Source of the DNA: Bacteroidota bacterium | GTDB lineage: Bacteria > Bacteroidota > Bacteroidia > AKYH767-A > JABDAW01 | DNA: 9,644 nt | Direction: 5' to 3' | Assembly (NCBI GenBank): GCA_023251595.1 | Contig: JAHEYM010000124.1 | Coordinates: 1-9,644, forward strand | Part shown: positions 7,547 through 9,644 of the stretch, in pieces | How positions within the stretch are numbered: position 1 is the stretch's first letter | Layout: each line of letters begins with the position of its first letter | Program-made: the position numbers and the translations under genes | Notes under the pieces: generated by a model | Told to the model about the DNA's origin: nothing | The model's input: only the letters and a program-made list of their open reading frames with translations | The model's database searches: none

Positions 7547-8485
7547 TTAATTCTTATGAGCCTTACAAGAATAACCGATAACAAACATTGGTTCAACAAA
7601 TCCAAAATGCTGACTTGCTCTTCCGCCTTCGTGCGTAGTATGAACAAACCACAAATCAATAAAACCACCTTTCAAACGAGTTTGAAAAAAGAAGTTCTTA
7701 CTGAAATCAAATTGAACACCTACACTTGTGCTCAAACCATAACCGGTCGGATGCCAACCCTTTTTTCCCTGCAATGCATCTTCCTCCGGATGCGAACCAT
7801 TGGAGTGTGCTTTGGCAGAATGATGTGCATCGTAAGCACCAAGTACATTACACTCCGTGTCTGTAATCTCTATGCCTGTTCCAAGTGTACCGAAAACAGA
7901 AAACGCTTTTCCGCCGTTCCTTGAAATCCATAATTGCTTATACTTTCCAAACTCAAAACTCAAATCACTTAATCCATCACACTGCTCATATTGAGGTACA
8001 AATCCTCTTTGAAGAACATTAATATTTTTAGGTGCGCTCTCTGTCTCATCGCTGAATTCACCAACCAATACTTCTTTGTTAATATAAGAACCAGCCTTGT
8101 CATTACCGGATGCGATCGTGCCTGTTAAGTGTGTTGATTGTTCACTCATCACATATTTCATGTGGTCCCAGCCAAGCGAAATAAACCAATTATTATCAAG
8201 GAAATATCCAATGCGTAAATTGTACTGTGGGACGGTAATCGTTTTTGGTTGTATATATGTATGAATGCTCGTTGTTTGCTCATCTCCTGCTTTAATATCA
8301 GTAATTGTAAATGAATATCCATTTCCCCAAAAATGGATATCACTATTCGTGTATGCTGAAAAATTATATCCCCAATATAAAAACATTTTTCCCTCCCTTG
8401 AAAAGTTCATATCCGACTGTGAGAAACCATTATTTGTCATAGTGCTGATTAACATAATCATCAATAATTTGCAAGATCTTTTCAT
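7547..8485 (-). CDS. Outer-membrane beta-barrel protein with signal peptide, Bacteroidota type, function unknown
   Basis: This 312-residue protein looks exported. The N-terminus MKRSCKLLMIMLISTM (1-16) is a short basic then hydrophobic signal peptide, with likely signal peptidase I cleavage after FSQ (21-23); there is no lipobox. The rest has no hydrophobic helix but many alternating strands rich in aromatic residues and glycine, ending in VEPMFVIGY (297-305), as in a small outer-membrane barrel. The segment YWGYNFSAYTNSDIHFWGNG (37-56) and GWDHMKYVM (105-113) resemble a barrel family I associate with Bacteroidota, from memory and without an assigned role. A probable loop at 219-245 is histidine-rich (H221, H222, H227, H232, H245) and could bind metal, though that is inference. 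It starts 3 bp after the thiolase stop, so it is almost surely co-transcribed with it. A role in uptake of the pathway's substrate is plausible but unproven. It is shorter than FadL/TodX (about 420-450), and I see no clear FadL motif. Confidence 0.85.
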   Translation of the reverse strand: MKRSCKLLMIMLISTMTNNGFSQSDMNFSREGKMFLYWGYNFSAYTNSDIHFWGNGYSFTITDIKAGDEQTTSIHTYIQPKTITVPQYNLRIGYFLDNNWFISLGWDHMKYVMSEQSTHLTGTIASGNDKAGSYINKEVLVGEFSDETESAPKNINVLQRGFVPQYEQCDGLSDLSFEFGKYKQLWISRNGGKAFSVFGTLGTGIEITDTECNVLGAYDAHHSAKAHSNGSHPEEDALQGKKGWHPTGYGLSTSVGVQFDFSKNFFFQTRLKGGFIDLWFVHTTHEGGRASQHFGFVEPMFVIGYSCKAHKN

Positions 8486-8488
8486 TTA

Positions 8489-9644
8489 TTAATTTTCTAA
8501 AATTATAACCGAAGCAATAGCGCCCGGTCCCCCGATATTATGAGTCAATCCTTTCTTTGCATTTTTCACCTGACACGTTCCTGCTTTTCCTCTGAGTTGA
8601 TTCACAACCTCAACGACCATTCTGACACCTGTTGCGCCAACAGGATGACCACAAGACAATAATCCACCACTCACATTAACCGGAATTTTTCCACCTAAAT
8701 AAGTTTCTTTTCCCCGAATTAACTCTTTTGATTCACCTGGTTTACAAATTCCTAAATCTTCGTACGTTATTAATTCGACAATTGAAAAACAATCGTGCAC
8801 TTCAATCAAATCGATTTCATCAATAGGACTTTTTATTCCGGCTTGCTCGTACGCTTTTTTCGCAGCAATACGGGTTGCCTCAAATGAAAGAAAATCGTGG
8901 TTCGGATCAAAAAAAGGAAGATCCCATCCTGTAGAGACGGAAAGTCCGATTCCTCTCACATATATAGGAGAATGTTTTTTTGAATCAACATCTTCCGCAC
9001 GTACCATAATGACACAAGCAGCCCCATCCGTAGTCGGGCAAGAATCCATTATGGTAAGCGGATCGGCAACCATCATTGAATTCATTACATCATCCACCGA
9101 ACAACAAACACGATGATGTGCTTTAGAATTCATTGACCCGTGAAAATGATTTTTTACAGAAATATTTGAAATATCTTCACGCGTCAATCCATATTCTTTC
9201 ATCATCCTATTTGCATAAACTGCAAATGTTCCTGCCGCAGTAAATCCTTTTTGCAAAAACGGATGACCATATTCAACCATCATTTTTACAATACTATCCT
9301 GCGGCTGACGATCGCGAAGTTTTTCGACGCCAAGCGCTAAAACCATGTCGCATTCTCCCGCACGAAGTGAATTCGCTGCATTTCTGATTGCGTCCGCTCC
9401 CGAAGCACAAAAATTAGAAACACGGGTAACGGGAATATTATAAAGTGAGAGAGGTTCCGATAAATCCATTCCGCTTCTTCCTTTGAAAACACCGATTTCA
9501 GGAAATGCAGTAGAAAGCCATGCACCGTCTATCTGATCTAAAGAAACCTGTGCATCAAGGATTGCCTGAGAGACTGCTTCACGAACCAAATCATCATAGC
9601 TTTGATGAAACAATTCACCAAACTTTGTGACACCTGCTCCTATG
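8489..9644 (-). CDS. SCP2-type thiolase / acetyl-CoA acyltransferase, 5' end cut by window edge
   Basis: This enzyme would cleave a 3-oxoacyl-CoA with CoA, or run the reverse condensation. The frame is open through the right edge and reads IGAGVTKFGE just before the internal TTG at 9611-9613. Thiolases of this class normally begin with such an I-G-x-G-x-T-K-F-G stretch, so the true start lies beyond the window, probably only a few codons away. Counting from that TTG as residue 1: the nucleophile is Cys69 (SNFCASG); HDCF at 273-276 replaces the NEAF motif of ordinary thiolases, and its Cys275 is taken as the acid/base cysteine in SCP2-type enzymes; GHPVGATG (322-329) carries the catalytic histidine; HNIGGPGA (358-365) replaces the usual C-terminal CxG box. 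Related thiolases serve sterol, benzylsuccinate (BbsB) and other anaerobic aromatic routes, often beside a DUF35 zinc/OB-fold protein, not visible here. It is the first gene of the operon seen in this window. Confidence 0.93.
   Translation of the reverse strand, partial: IGAGVTKFGELFHQSYDDLVREAVSQAILDAQVSLDQIDGAWLSTAFPEIGVFKGRSGMDLSEPLSLYNIPVTRVSNFCASGADAIRNAANSLRAGECDMVLALGVEKLRDRQPQDSIVKMMVEYGHPFLQKGFTAAGTFAVYANRMMKEYGLTREDISNISVKNHFHGSMNSKAHHRVCCSVDDVMNSMMVADPLTIMDSCPTTDGAACVIMVRAEDVDSKKHSPIYVRGIGLSVSTGWDLPFFDPNHDFLSFEATRIAAKKAYEQAGIKSPIDEIDLIEVHDCFSIVELITYEDLGICKPGESKELIRGKETYLGGKIPVNVSGGLLSCGHPVGATGVRMVVEVVNQLRGKAGTCQVKNAKKGLTHNIGGPGAIASVIILEN

Larger units (their letters stand above)
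1..9644 (-). other. Single catabolic operon (inferred), open at both ends
   Basis: All eight genes face the same way. Spacers in transcription order are 3, 45, 40, 47, 22, 21 and 11 bp. All are AT-rich, and none holds a strong hairpin followed by a T-run or a good match to the Bacteroidota promoter pattern (TTTG, about 20 bases, TAnnTTTG). The promoter therefore most likely lies beyond the right edge. The mutase subunits and the oxidoreductase subunits are interleaved, which favours one shared transcript and one shared pathway. Internal promoters in the 40-47 bp spacers cannot be excluded by eye. Confidence 0.8.

Noticed and set aside
9611..9613. TTG as the start codon of the thiolase
   Set aside because: The frame continues upstream as IGAGVTKFGE, which matches the conserved N-terminus of this thiolase class, so this codon is an internal leucine and the start is outside the window.

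Overview
The window holds eight protein-coding genes, all on the minus strand. They are packed head to tail with spacers of only 3 to 47 bp, so it reads as the middle of one long catabolic operon transcribed from right to left. Both ends are cut: the first gene (a thiolase, right edge) lacks its N-terminus and the last (a class III CoA-transferase, left edge) lacks its C-terminus. No RNA gene, mobile element, CRISPR array or convincing terminator is visible, and no stretch longer than 50 bases lacks a gene.

The DNA is AT-rich and the start codons have A/T-rich leaders with no clear Shine-Dalgarno sequence. One gene encodes an outer-membrane beta-barrel protein with a short signal peptide ending in FSQ. 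Together these suggest a Gram-negative member of the Bacteroidota or a close relative. The oxygen-sensitive 2-oxoacid:acceptor oxidoreductase and the B12-dependent mutase suggest anaerobic metabolism.

Layout in transcription order: SCP2-type thiolase (8489-9644, 5' partial); outer-membrane beta-barrel protein (7547-8485); small B12-binding mutase subunit (7124-7501); a 762-residue fusion of the gamma subunit of a 2-oxoacid oxidoreductase, a GltD-like FAD/NAD(P) module and a two-cluster ferredoxin delta subunit (4795-7083); oxidoreductase alpha subunit (3554-4747); oxidoreductase beta subunit with the TPP site (2641-3531); large catalytic subunit of a methylmalonyl-CoA-mutase-family enzyme (997-2619); class III CoA-transferase (1-985, 3' partial).

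Taken together the genes describe CoA-dependent degradation of an organic acid. The CoA-transferase would activate a carboxylic acid. The two-part mutase would rearrange a succinyl-CoA-type thioester to a malonyl-CoA-type one, or the reverse. The thiolase would cleave a 3-oxoacyl-CoA. The oxidoreductase would convert a 2-oxoacid to an acyl-CoA with electrons passed to NAD(P). The set CoA-transferase + two-subunit mutase + thiolase recalls the proposed anaerobic indoleacetate/arylsuccinate route of Aromatoleum (IaaL, IaaGH). The five oxidoreductase modules match the parts list of phenylglyoxylate:NAD+ oxidoreductase (PadEFGHI). The mutase keeps the residues that hold a substrate carboxylate but has an all-glycine loop where methylmalonyl-CoA mutase has bulky active-site residues. 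I therefore infer a bulkier, aryl- or alkyl-substituted dicarboxylic substrate. That is a hypothesis: the actual substrate cannot be read from this window.
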